Assembly (NCBI GenBank): GCA_949486985.1
Contig: CATBLW010000167.1
Span: 1 to 10,444, forward strand
Direction of reading: 5' to 3'
Length of the DNA: 10,444 nt
Origin: Prochlorococcus marinus str. MIT 9215
Lineage (GTDB): Bacteria > Cyanobacteriota > Cyanobacteriia > PCC-6307 > Cyanobiaceae
Positions within the stretch are counted from its first letter, which is position 1; every line of letters starts with the position of its first letter. The notes under the pieces were generated by a model. The model made no database searches, was not told the DNA's origin, and saw only the letters and a program-made list of their open reading frames with translations. A program made the position numbers and the translations under genes. Below, piece by piece: positions 1 to 6,075 of the stretch.

Positions 1-269
1 ACCCCGTCCCAAAAGCTTGGCCAACCTGTGCCTGAATCAAACTTTGTAGAAGAACTAAACAGGGGAGCATCACAACAAACACAGGAATACATGCCATTGG
101 CTTTGTTATTCCAGTAAGCCCCCGTAAAAGCTCGCTCTGTTCCACCTTGACGAGCAACCTGATATTGCTCAGAACTCAATTTTGACTGCCATTCTTCAGG
201 CGATTTCTGAACCCTTTCGCCGCTCTCGTAGGAAGAAGAAGAACCAGAAGTAGAGCCAGGACTGGACAT
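1..269 (-). CDS. msrB: Peptide-methionine (R)-S-oxide reductase MsrB, 5' part (runs off the window)
   Basis: Only the first 89 codons are present, starting at an ATG at 269 and running off the left edge. MsrB reduces the R-epimer of methionine sulfoxide in oxidised proteins, using thioredoxin. Visible family marks are the N-terminal helix region around EEWQSKLSSEQYQVAR (residues 25-40), the GGTERAFTGAY block (42-52), the first zinc-binding CxxC pair (Cys63 and Cys66), and GTGWPSFWDG (80-89). The second zinc CxxC and the catalytic Cys of the RYCxN motif would lie outside the window. The GxGW position carries Thr, where some MsrBs such as E. coli's have Cys. The first 16 residues are Ser/Gly-rich and probably a disordered leader. 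The gene follows the LpxB-like gene on the same strand after a 63-nt gap, so co-transcription is possible. Identity is secure; the start is the first ATG and fits the family length. Confidence 0.93.
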   Translation of the reverse strand, partial: MSSPGSTSGSSSSYESGERVQKSPEEWQSKLSSEQYQVARQGGTERAFTGAYWNNKANGMYSCVCCDAPLFSSSTKFDSGTGWPSFWDG

Positions 270-321
270 AACGAAAGGCTTCTCAATGCTCAGCTTTGAC
301 CCTAAACAAAAACCAAAGGTC

Positions 322-347
322 CTTGAGATGCCCTAGGCATCACCAAG
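322..347 (-). terminator. Possible hairpin at the end of the LpxB-like gene
   Basis: On the minus strand a perfect 6-bp stem (GATGCC / GGCATC) closes on the TAG stop codon of the LpxB-like gene. A further CTTG/CAAG stem lies outside a small internal loop. About 10 nt downstream is a T-rich run (TTTTTGTTT, plus positions 304-312). The T-tract is not directly next to the stem, so this is a weak or imperfect terminator candidate, and read-through into msrB is equally possible. Confidence 0.35.
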
Positions 348-1634
348 AGCTCTTGGCAACAAATTGCGAACCTCCTGAGCCAATGCGGCAACAGCCCCAG
401 GCTGCCCTCTCAGGCTTCGAAGATCATCTTGTTGACCTTTGAGTCGCTCAGGTGACGCGAGCCAACCTGCAGCCTCCTCAGCTATCTGCTCAGGCGTAAT
501 CCTGCCCACCCTCTCTGGAACAACCATGCGTCCCGCTGAAATATTCGGCCAAGCAAGCAAGCCATGGTGACGCATCCTCCAGGCACTGAGCAACAGCCCA
601 AGAAACCATCGCAAACCAGGTAAACGGGCCAGCAAGCCGAAGCCACCATCCCAGGCCTGCATCACAGCTAAATGCTGGGTGGGCACAATCACAATCATCG
701 GCACACCCAGAGCGCCGAGCTCTGCTGTATTGGCCCCAACCGTGGTGAGTGCCAGATCACACTGGCTGAGAGGACCATGGGCTGGATGATCCTCTTGCAG
801 GTAGATCTCCGTGCCAGCGGCTGTGAACATCCTTCGCCATGACTGACCCGCCTCAGGCTGGGTCACCGTTGCGATTGCAGAGTCATAGGCCGCCGCAATC
901 GGATTGCTGGAGCTGGTGAAGCCTTGCAACTCCGCAACACTGGTTGTTGAAGCGACGGGCAACAAAAAACGACAACCTGGTCGCAATTTGGCGAGACGAT
1001 CAGCAACCTCAAGCAAAAAAGGAACCCCGACGCACAACTTCGCCAATTTGGAGCCAGGCATCAGTGCCACCCACTGACCTGGTGGCAGAGGAGCATCAGC
1101 CTTAGCCAAACAAGACAAGTCCGCCATCAAGTCACCCACAACAATGCAGCGCTCCCGAAAACGATTCGGGAGCTGTTCCTTCACCTGGGGAGACATCGCT
1201 GCAATGCGGTCATTCCAACCAGGCCAGCGAGCCACCCATTCCGCATAAGTGATGTGGCGATAGCCCAGCCTTGCCGAAAGCAGCACACTCCAAAACTGGT
1301 CGCCACCTAGGAAAACGACCACACCCTTCGCTGGCCATGGCCCATAACGACGCGGACGAAGCAATAAATCCCAGAAACATTTCGCTGTTGTGATCTGCTC
1401 AAATTGATTCCATTGGCGTGCCACGTCAGCTTCATGCCCTGTGGCATTCGGACATGGCACCAACACCAGTCGCATGGATACCTGCGATTGACTGATGCGA
1501 GGACGCATCAAAATCCTCTTGTGCAAATTCTCTGCAAGAGGCCTGACCCAGGTCGCCAGCTCACCAGGTCCATTGGAAACAAACACCACCCCCAGCGATG
1601 CGTCCTGCCTGGCTGCTGGAGGGATTGACGTCAA
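333..1634 (-). CDS. LpxB-related glycosyltransferase (cyanobacterial family)
   Basis: This 433-residue protein resembles lipid-A-disaccharide synthase but belongs to the divergent cyanobacterial family of LpxB-related proteins (I recall TIGR03492), whose substrate is unknown. Seen in the sequence: an N-terminal SNGPGELATW motif (residues 20-29), in the place of the GExSGD motif of LpxB; MPGSK (192-196), matching LPGSR of LpxB; and TVGANTAELGALGVP (298-312), matching the nucleotide-sugar binding loop SGTATLEAALLGTP. The frame stays open into the tRNA-Leu gene, so the longer ATG start at 1688 cannot be right. The next in-frame ATG lies beyond the essential GPGEL motif. The real start must therefore be non-ATG. 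TTG at 1634 is given here; GTG at 1589, with AGGA upstream, is a fair alternative. A role in cell-surface glycolipid or polysaccharide synthesis is inference. Confidence 0.82.
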   Translation of the reverse strand: MTSIPPAARQDASLGVVFVSNGPGELATWVRPLAENLHKRILMRPRISQSQVSMRLVLVPCPNATGHEADVARQWNQFEQITTAKCFWDLLLRPRRYGPWPAKGVVVFLGGDQFWSVLLSARLGYRHITYAEWVARWPGWNDRIAAMSPQVKEQLPNRFRERCIVVGDLMADLSCLAKADAPLPPGQWVALMPGSKLAKLCVGVPFLLEVADRLAKLRPGCRFLLPVASTTSVAELQGFTSSSNPIAAAYDSAIATVTQPEAGQSWRRMFTAAGTEIYLQEDHPAHGPLSQCDLALTTVGANTAELGALGVPMIVIVPTQHLAVMQAWDGGFGLLARLPGLRWFLGLLLSAWRMRHHGLLAWPNISAGRMVVPERVGRITPEQIAEEAAGWLASPERLKGQQDDLRSLRGQPGAVAALAQEVRNLLPRALGDA

Positions 1635-1650
1635 GTTGTAAGAAAAAAAT

Positions 1651-1731
1651 GCGGATGGCGAGACTTGAACTCGCAAGGCCGAAGCCACACGCCCCTCAAA
1701 CGTGCGTGTCTACCAATTCCACCACATCCGC
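1651..1731 (-). tRNA. tRNA-Leu (anticodon GAG)
   Basis: On the minus strand an 81-nt sequence folds as a class II tRNA. The acceptor arms GCGGATG and CATCCGC pair perfectly over 7 bp. The D-arm contains AATTGGTAGA. The anticodon stem is CACGT/GCGTG around the loop TTGAGGG, giving anticodon GAG (leucine CUC/CUU codons). The variable arm is long (TGGCTTCGGCCTT, with GGC/GCC pairing), as expected for leucine. The T-arm is GCGAG-TTCAAGT-CTCGC. CCA is not encoded. The sequence right after the 3' end is ATTTTTTTCT, which could help 3'-end formation or termination. The LpxB-like gene starts 16 nt further on, on the same strand. Confidence 0.95.
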
Positions 1732-1768
1732 GTTGGCGACTCCACCTCTCGGGCTTCGTCGATGGAGG

Positions 1769-1774
1769 ATCATA
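1769..1774 (-). promoter_or_regulatory. Candidate -10 box for tRNA-Leu
   Basis: On the minus strand TATGAT differs from TATAAT by one base and lies 37 bp upstream of the mature tRNA 5' end, which would leave a leader of roughly 30 nt. No clear -35 hexamer is seen at the usual spacing, where the accC-side inverted repeat lies instead. It is a suggestion only. Confidence 0.3.
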
Positions 1775-1786
1775 CCGGCCAACGCT

Positions 1787-1831
1787 TCAGCGGTTCAGAC
1801 CTTCAGCGAAGGCTCCGGACTGAACCGCTGA
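1787..1831. repeat. 12-bp perfect inverted repeat with inner hairpin, upstream of accC
   Basis: TCAGCGGTTCAG (1787-1798) and CTGAACCGCTGA (1820-1831) are perfect reverse complements. The 21-nt interior contains a second small stem (CCTTC-AGC-GAAGG, 1800-1812). The element ends 31 nt before the accC ATG, inside the divergent tRNA-Leu/accC region. No T-run follows on either strand, so it is not a standard intrinsic terminator. It may be an operator-like dyad or a structured accC leader. Confidence 0.7.
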
Positions 1832-1862
1832 TACGATCCGCCCAAAGCCTGGATACTGCCGG

Positions 1863-3209
1863 ATGTCCATCGGCAAAGTTCTAATCGCAAACCGTGGCGA
1901 AATTGCCCTCAGGATTTTGCGTAGCTGCCGTGAGCTCGATATCGCCACTGTGGCGGTGTACAGCACCGTTGATCGCAACGCACTGCATGTTCAGTTGGCT
2001 GATGAAGCCGTCTGCGTGGGCGATGCCCCAAGCAGCAAAAGCTATCTAAACGTTCCAAACATTCTCGCGGCTGCAACGTCACGAGGAGTGGATGCCATTC
2101 ATCCCGGCTATGGGTTTTTGGCCGAGAACGACCGCTTCGCAGAAATCTGTCGGGATCACGGCATCACGTTTGTTGGTCCATCCCCGCATGCCATCCGCTC
2201 GATGGGGGATAAATCAACAGCTAAAGCAACGATGCAAAAAGTTGGTGTCCCCACGGTGCCAGGTAGTGAGGGCTTGCTATCTGGCCCAGAGGAAGCTTCT
2301 CGATTAGCCGCAAAGATGGGCTATCCAGTGATGATCAAAGCCACTGCTGGTGGCGGTGGCCGTGGCATGCGTTTGGTGAACCAGCCAGACCAGCTGGAGA
2401 ACTTGTTCAAGGCAGCGCAGGGCGAAGCCGAAGCCGCATTCGGCAATCCTGGGCTCTATATGGAAAAATTCATCGACCGCCCGCGCCACGTTGAAGTGCA
2501 GGTGCTAGCGGATCGACATGGCAACGTTGTTCACCTCGGCGAGCGTGATTGCTCCATCCAGCGCCGTCATCAAAAGCTGCTGGAAGAATCGCCAAGCCCC
2601 GCACTAAATCAAGAGCTGCGCAAGCGCATGGGCGAAGCTGCAGTAGCCGCGGCCAAAAGCATCAAGTACGAGGGGGCTGGAACTGTTGAGTTCCTCCTCG
2701 ATCGCCATGGCGAGTTCTATTTCATGGAAATGAACACCCGAATTCAAGTGGAGCATCCCGTCACTGAAATGGTTACAGGCATTGATTTAATTGCCGAACA
2801 ACTCCACATCGCCGGCGGCGATCCAATCAGCTTCAAGCAGGAGGATCTTCAGATCCGTGGCCATGCCATCGAATGTCGGATCAATGCTGAAGATGCCAGT
2901 CACAACTTTCGCCCATCTCCAGGCCGTATTACTGGTTGGCTACCGCCTGGCGGCCCCGGTGTACGCGTCGATAGCCACGTTTACACCGGCTATGACATTC
3001 CGCCCTTCTATGACTCGCTCATTGGCAAGGTGATCGTCTGGGGGCATGACCGCAATGCAGCCCTCAAACGCATGCAACGGGCCCTCAACGAATGCGCAGT
3101 GACAGGGATTCCTACAACGGTTGAATTCCACCTCGAGCTCCTGCAACGGCAAGAATTCCTAGACGGCGATGTGCATACCAAGTTTGTCGAACAAGACATG
3201 CTCCCCTAG
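1863..3209 (+). CDS. accC: Acetyl-CoA carboxylase, biotin carboxylase subunit
   Basis: AccC carboxylates the biotin on the carrier protein AccB, using ATP and bicarbonate. This is the first half-reaction of acetyl-CoA carboxylase and the committed step of fatty-acid synthesis. The 448-residue length is normal for the family. The order is the N-terminal biotin carboxylase domain (IGKVLIANRGEIALRI, residues 3-18), the ATP-grasp domain with the glycine-rich loop KATAGGGGRGMR (159-170), and the C-terminal domain. Active-site residues match E. coli AccC: Lys117, Lys159, His209, Lys238, Glu276, Glu289, Asn291 and Arg293 (in MEMNTRIQVEHP), and Arg339. The ATG at 1863 fits the family N-terminus, though no strong Shine-Dalgarno is visible. 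accB is not adjacent, so the E. coli-style accBC pair is absent here. The gene stands alone, convergent with yggT, with the inverted repeat at 1787-1831 just upstream. Confidence 0.98.
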   Translation: MSIGKVLIANRGEIALRILRSCRELDIATVAVYSTVDRNALHVQLADEAVCVGDAPSSKSYLNVPNILAAATSRGVDAIHPGYGFLAENDRFAEICRDHGITFVGPSPHAIRSMGDKSTAKATMQKVGVPTVPGSEGLLSGPEEASRLAAKMGYPVMIKATAGGGGRGMRLVNQPDQLENLFKAAQGEAEAAFGNPGLYMEKFIDRPRHVEVQVLADRHGNVVHLGERDCSIQRRHQKLLEESPSPALNQELRKRMGEAAVAAAKSIKYEGAGTVEFLLDRHGEFYFMEMNTRIQVEHPVTEMVTGIDLIAEQLHIAGGDPISFKQEDLQIRGHAIECRINAEDASHNFRPSPGRITGWLPPGGPGVRVDSHVYTGYDIPPFYDSLIGKVIVWGHDRNAALKRMQRALNECAVTGIPTTVEFHLELLQRQEFLDGDVHTKFVEQDMLP

Positions 3210-3240
3210 CGATAGCGAGCTAGGGATGGCGAGCTAGGGA
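3204..3240. repeat. Hairpin and 14-bp-period direct repeat at the accC stop
   Basis: CCCTAGC (3204-3210, overlapping the accC TAG) pairs perfectly with GCTAGGG (3219-3225) across an 8-nt loop. The 12-mer GCGAGCTAGGGA occurs twice in direct order (3215-3226 and 3229-3240), so the left arm could pair with either copy. No T-tract follows. It lies between the convergent accC and yggT genes, where it may block transcription or simply be a local duplication. Confidence 0.6.
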
Positions 3241-3266
3241 TATCTGGCCTATCAGCTCAGAGTCGA

Positions 3267-3281
3267 GATCAAATATTGATC
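3267..3281. repeat. Short palindrome at the yggT 3' end
   Basis: GATCAA-ATA-TTGATC is a perfect 6-bp inverted repeat overlapping the yggT stop codon on the minus strand. The stem is AT-rich and short, and no T-tract follows. It may help end convergent transcripts, or may be chance. Confidence 0.35.
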
Positions 3282-3639
3282 AACCGATGGCCTTGCTGTT
3301 CATCAGCATTTGTGAAATCAAACCCTGCTGCCCCACCAAAAGCTCGCGGATCAAACTGATCAGGCCAAACCAGATCACCGGCGTTACATCAACCCCACCG
3401 ATCGGCGCCACAACGCGCCTTGTCATGGCCAGCAATGGCTCAGTTGGCCAAGCAATCAATGGCCAAAAACCCTGACTGAGATTGACCTGTGGATACCAAC
3501 TGAGCACGATCCGAAACAAGAATGTCAATGTCCAGGCAGCCAGTGAAAGTGCCAGTAAGAAATGGATTGATGGCAACATCTCAACCAGCAGGCTCGTCAC
3601 AAAGCTCAAAGCATCAGTGCCTCCATCGTAGAAAGCCAC
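3280..3639 (-). CDS. yggT: YggT/Ycf19 family integral membrane protein
   Basis: This 119-residue membrane protein belongs to the YggT family (Ycf19 in plastids). In chloroplasts and cyanobacteria the family has been linked to thylakoid or nucleoid organisation and cytochrome b6 maturation; its exact activity here is not shown. Two hydrophobic segments are visible, at about residues 22-46 and 86-105. The family signature appears in both halves: LFRIVLSWYP (41-50) and TEPLLAMTRRVVAPIGGVDVTPVIW (66-90). The start is GTG at 3639; no in-frame ATG fits better, because the next Met lies at the edge of the first membrane segment. The gene diverges from psbX across 49 bp and converges on accC. Confidence 0.9.
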   Translation of the reverse strand: MAFYDGGTDALSFVTSLLVEMLPSIHFLLALSLAAWTLTFLFRIVLSWYPQVNLSQGFWPLIAWPTEPLLAMTRRVVAPIGGVDVTPVIWFGLISLIRELLVGQQGLISQMLMNSKAIG

Positions 3640-3688
3640 TGTTGATCTCTAGGATCAGTAAGGTCTTGCAACAGTCAGCTCCACTGCT

Positions 3689-3811
3689 ATGACGCCATCC
3701 TTAGCCAGCTTCCTGACCAGCCTCTTATGGGGCGCTGTGATTGTGGTGGTGCCCGCCACAGTTGGACTCATTCTCGTCAGCCAAGCGGACAGGGTTGACC
3801 GCAAGCTCTAA
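3689..3811 (+). CDS. psbX: Photosystem II protein PsbX
   Basis: A 40-codon gene, translated by eye: it begins MTPSLASFLTSLLWGAVIVV and ends SQADRVDRKL. It has one hydrophobic helix (about residues 9-32) and a short charged stromal tail, matching PsbX of cyanobacteria in length and sequence. PsbX is a single-span subunit at the edge of photosystem II near cytochrome b559, and it influences QB-site plastoquinone exchange. The ATG at 3689 is the only sensible start; no strong Shine-Dalgarno is seen. The gene is followed by a good hairpin with a T-run at 3837-3881, so it may form its own short transcript. Confidence 0.92.
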   Translation: MTPSLASFLTSLLWGAVIVVVPATVGLILVSQADRVDRKL

Positions 3812-3836
3812 GACACCCCCTGGCGCTCTTCGTAGA

Positions 3837-3881
3837 CTGAAGATCATCGAGGCTATTTATCAGCCTCATCTTCAGCGTTTT
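3837..3881 (+). terminator. Likely intrinsic terminator after psbX
   Basis: CTGAAGAT (3837-3844) pairs with ATCTTCAG (3868-3875). Inside a CATC bulge, GAGGCT (3849-3854) pairs with AGCCTC (3862-3867) over a 7-nt loop. TTTT follows at 3878-3881. That makes 14 paired bases close behind psbX, ending 14 nt before the ycf66 start. It could limit read-through from the abundant psbX message into ycf66. Confidence 0.6.
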
Positions 3882-3895
3882 CAGGGGGCGCATCT

Positions 3896-4978
3896 GTGGT
3901 CAATGCCAGTCTCAATTGGGCAAGCATTGTTGGAATCGTGCTTGCCGTGGGCGGAGCGGCTCTGTACTTCATGCGCTCGTTCAAGCCAGCCCTAGCCCGC
4001 GATTACGACGTATTTTTCGCGGCCATTGGCCTGCTTTGTGGAGGAATTCTTTTCTTTCAGGGGTGGCGGCTCGATCCGATCCTGCAATTCGGCCAATTCT
4101 TGCTCGCTGGAACGACAGTATTTTTCGCCTACGAAAGTGTGCGTTTAAGAGGTGTGGCGACGGAACAGGCACGTCGCTCCTCCTATTTCGATGATGAACC
4201 CGCTCCGGAGCGAGTTCCAGCAGGTGGGCCAAGGGGTGGTTGGAATGACGATCAATACGACCGCTTTGAAGAACCCCAACCTCTAAGACGGCGCTTCACC
4301 AGTCGCGATGGCGACCAAGCAGATCGTCCTGAAGAAGACTTCTACCGCCCGAGAAGAGCATCCAGAGCAGCGATCCCAGAACAAGCAGAAAGTCGTCGGC
4401 GCAGCAGCAGCGACGGCGGAGAGGAGGAAGCCTGGAGCCCTGACAACGAGCGCTCGCGGCGCATGGCCCGATTCGGCAGACAAGACGAGCCTGCTGACAA
4501 CCGATCCAACTTTGGAGAACGCCGCAGCGTCCGCCAAGAACAGCGTCGGGGCAGCCGCCCTGCAGCCAATCAACAAGCATCAGGTCGTCCTTCTGAAGGG
4601 AACCAAGCACGACCAAGCGATAGACCAACCGGTCGAGATCAATACTCATCCACAGGACGTTCCGGAGTCCCCCAGGGGACACCAATGCGTCCTGAAGCGG
4701 AAGACGCAGCGTTTTCGCCTGCTGGATCGAGACCAACCGGATCCAGGCCTGCAGCCTCAAGGCCAAGAGAATCAAGACCAACGAGATCTCCTGGCAGTCC
4801 TTCCAGCGGCAGCTCGACTGGCGGCAGCGTCAATCCCTCTGCAGCAGAGGCACCATCGCCTCGTTCAGCTCCCAGCTCAGCTCCAAATCCATCTCCAAGT
4901 CAAACTCCAAATCCAAATCCACGGCAATCCCCTCGCAGCTCAAGACCCCGCGATAACACGTCTCGTTTCGACGACTAA
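3896..4978 (+). CDS. ycf66: Ycf66 family membrane protein with long disordered tail
   Basis: The first ~95 residues match the Ycf66 family of cyanobacteria and some plastids. Three hydrophobic stretches are visible (about 8-26, 37-55 and 62-80), with conserved-looking blocks LARDYDVFFAAIGLLCGGILFFQGWRLDPILQFGQ (33-67) and FFAYESVRLRG (76-86). The remaining ~265 residues are low-complexity, rich in Arg, Ser, Pro, Gly and Glu, with short repeats such as GSRP/ASRP near 277-290 and PNPSPSQTPNPNP near the end. This tail is almost certainly disordered and exposed at the membrane surface. The start is GTG at 3896, backed by AGGGGG seven nt upstream (3883-3888) and by the conserved N-terminus. The biochemical role of Ycf66 is unknown to me; the setting beside psbX suggests a thylakoid role, which is inference. 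Confidence 0.88.
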   Translation: MVNASLNWASIVGIVLAVGGAALYFMRSFKPALARDYDVFFAAIGLLCGGILFFQGWRLDPILQFGQFLLAGTTVFFAYESVRLRGVATEQARRSSYFDDEPAPERVPAGGPRGGWNDDQYDRFEEPQPLRRRFTSRDGDQADRPEEDFYRPRRASRAAIPEQAESRRRSSSDGGEEEAWSPDNERSRRMARFGRQDEPADNRSNFGERRSVRQEQRRGSRPAANQQASGRPSEGNQARPSDRPTGRDQYSSTGRSGVPQGTPMRPEAEDAAFSPAGSRPTGSRPAASRPRESRPTRSPGSPSSGSSTGGSVNPSAAEAPSPRSAPSSAPNPSPSQTPNPNPRQSPRSSRPRDNTSRFDD

Positions 4979-5008
4979 ATCACCTAACTGAAAGGTTTCC
5001 CAAACAAC

Positions 5009-5536
5009 TTGCGACAGCTCGTTCTGCTTATTGCCTGCCTCAGCCTGACGAGCTGTGCCACCAGAGTGGAACGTGCGCCAGGAGGGCTGCTGCAACGCAG
5101 CCAGCAAGATCCAGCAATCAGTGGCAATGGGGAAAGGCTTGCCGTGATTGTTGATCAGCGTGGTCGACCAACTGTTCAGCTTCGCGATCTTCGCAATGGC
5201 AAGATCCTGCCCCTACGCCATTTCTCTCGTCATCAACCGCATAGCTCACCATCCCTGAGCTGGAATGGACGCTACCTGGCCTTAATCACCCAAAGAGGCA
5301 ATCGAAGGCTGGCCATCATCGAAGACCGACTCAGCGGGAAAGCGCATCCCCTGCCTCTGCCAGGAGGAAGGGATCCTGTGCGCCTAAGCCTGTCACCAGA
5401 TGCTCGCCAAATCGCTCTGCAAGTGGCTGATCAGGGCCAATGGCGCGTAGAAATCTTCGACCTATCTCAGACGCTCGAATCAGACAGGCCAGGAGGACTA
5501 CGCCAATCAACCCCTTCAACAGAGCTGCAGCGATGA
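5009..5536 (+). CDS. Small lipoprotein with three TolB/PD40-like repeats (first of a pair)
   Basis: This 175-residue protein starts with a lipoprotein signal: a hydrophobic stretch LVLLIACLSL followed by the lipobox L-T-S-C with Cys16 as the lipidated residue. Three repeats of the beta-propeller blade type then follow: about 36-69 (GNGERLAVIV...VQLRDLRNGKILPL), 81-117 (SLSWNGRYLALIT...LAIIEDRLSGKAHPL) and 125-152 (RLSLSPDARQIALQV...WRVEIFDL). They resemble PD40/TolB blades. Three blades are too few for a closed propeller. The start appears to be TTG at 5009, with AAAGG about 13 nt upstream, a long spacing. The stop overlaps the start of the next gene (ATGA), which encodes a paralogue. It lies 30 nt after ycf66. 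The function is not known; an extracytoplasmic scaffold, periplasmic or lumenal, is inference. Confidence 0.8.
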   Translation: MRQLVLLIACLSLTSCATRVERAPGGLLQRSQQDPAISGNGERLAVIVDQRGRPTVQLRDLRNGKILPLRHFSRHQPHSSPSLSWNGRYLALITQRGNRRLAIIEDRLSGKAHPLPLPGGRDPVRLSLSPDARQIALQVADQGQWRVEIFDLSQTLESDRPGGLRQSTPSTELQR

Positions 5537-6054
5537 GCAAGACCTACCGCAGTATGCGGCCATTTGAGATCTGCATGGTGGTTGTTGCCACGGGACTTGT
5601 TGGCATGAGCATGACCGCATGTGAGAACAGAGCGCTCAAGCCGAGGCAGGATCTCAATGGAACACTCCGTCAATCCGCCAGCAGCCATCGTGAACCTTCC
5701 CTGGGTCAGCTCTGGCTAGTCACTCTCAGCAATCGCCAAGGCAGAGAAAGAATTGAACTGATCGATCTCCGCAATCGCCGACCCGTTCCTCTACCAGGTC
5801 TCAACCGACCGGATGCCCAACCGATCAGCGTCAGCGTCAGCGCAGACGGCGAAAGGCTCGCTGTCGTGCAACAACATGCCGACCAAACTGAACTGTTGCT
5901 ATATCGCCGCAGTCTCGGAAGCGTTCAGCGACTGGAACTGAATCCCAAAGGAGTGCCGCGCCAAGTCAGCCTCAATGGTTCTGGACGGATACTTGCGGTT
6001 CAGGTCAGTCGCGATGGTCGATGGGATGTTGACCTCATCCGCTTGCCAGGTTGA
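5533..6054 (+). CDS. Small lipoprotein with three TolB/PD40-like repeats (second of a pair)
   Basis: This 173-residue protein is a paralogue of the upstream lipoprotein. After a hydrophobic segment (about 13-27) comes a lipobox-like M-T-A-C with Cys30. Three blade-like repeats follow: about 57-88 (LWLVTLSN...IELIDLRNRRPVPLP), 99-136 (SVSVSADGERLAVVQ...LLLYRR...RLEL) and 145-172 (VSLNGSGRILAVQV...WDVDLIRLPG). The phrases GERLAV and (I/L)xDLRN are shared with its neighbour. The ATG at 5533 sits in an ATGA overlap with the stop of the first gene, implying translational coupling. A longer upstream ATG at 5440 would bury the signal peptide; a shorter ATG at 5554 is also possible. It converges on hli across 21 bp. 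Its role is unknown. Confidence 0.82.
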   Translation: MSKTYRSMRPFEICMVVVATGLVGMSMTACENRALKPRQDLNGTLRQSASSHREPSLGQLWLVTLSNRQGRERIELIDLRNRRPVPLPGLNRPDAQPISVSVSADGERLAVVQQHADQTELLLYRRSLGSVQRLELNPKGVPRQVSLNGSGRILAVQVSRDGRWDVDLIRLPG

Positions 6055-6075
6055 TCAAACCAACGAACAACCAGT

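Noticed and set aside
1635..1688. N-terminal extension of the LpxB-like gene to ATG 1688
   Set aside because: It would run through the 3' third of a well-formed tRNA-Leu; the extra residues are unlike the family.
3741..3995. 84-codon plus frame between psbX and ycf66
   Set aside because: It overlaps the 3' part of psbX, the terminator hairpin and the conserved ycf66 N-terminus in another frame, with no family features.
4296..4781. 161-codon minus-strand frame inside ycf66
   Set aside because: It lies wholly over the low-complexity tail, has no recognisable motif, and looks like a composition shadow.
5440..5532. Extended start for the second lipoprotein
   Set aside because: It would put about 31 residues before the start at 5533 and push the signal peptide inside; the ATGA overlap start is better.
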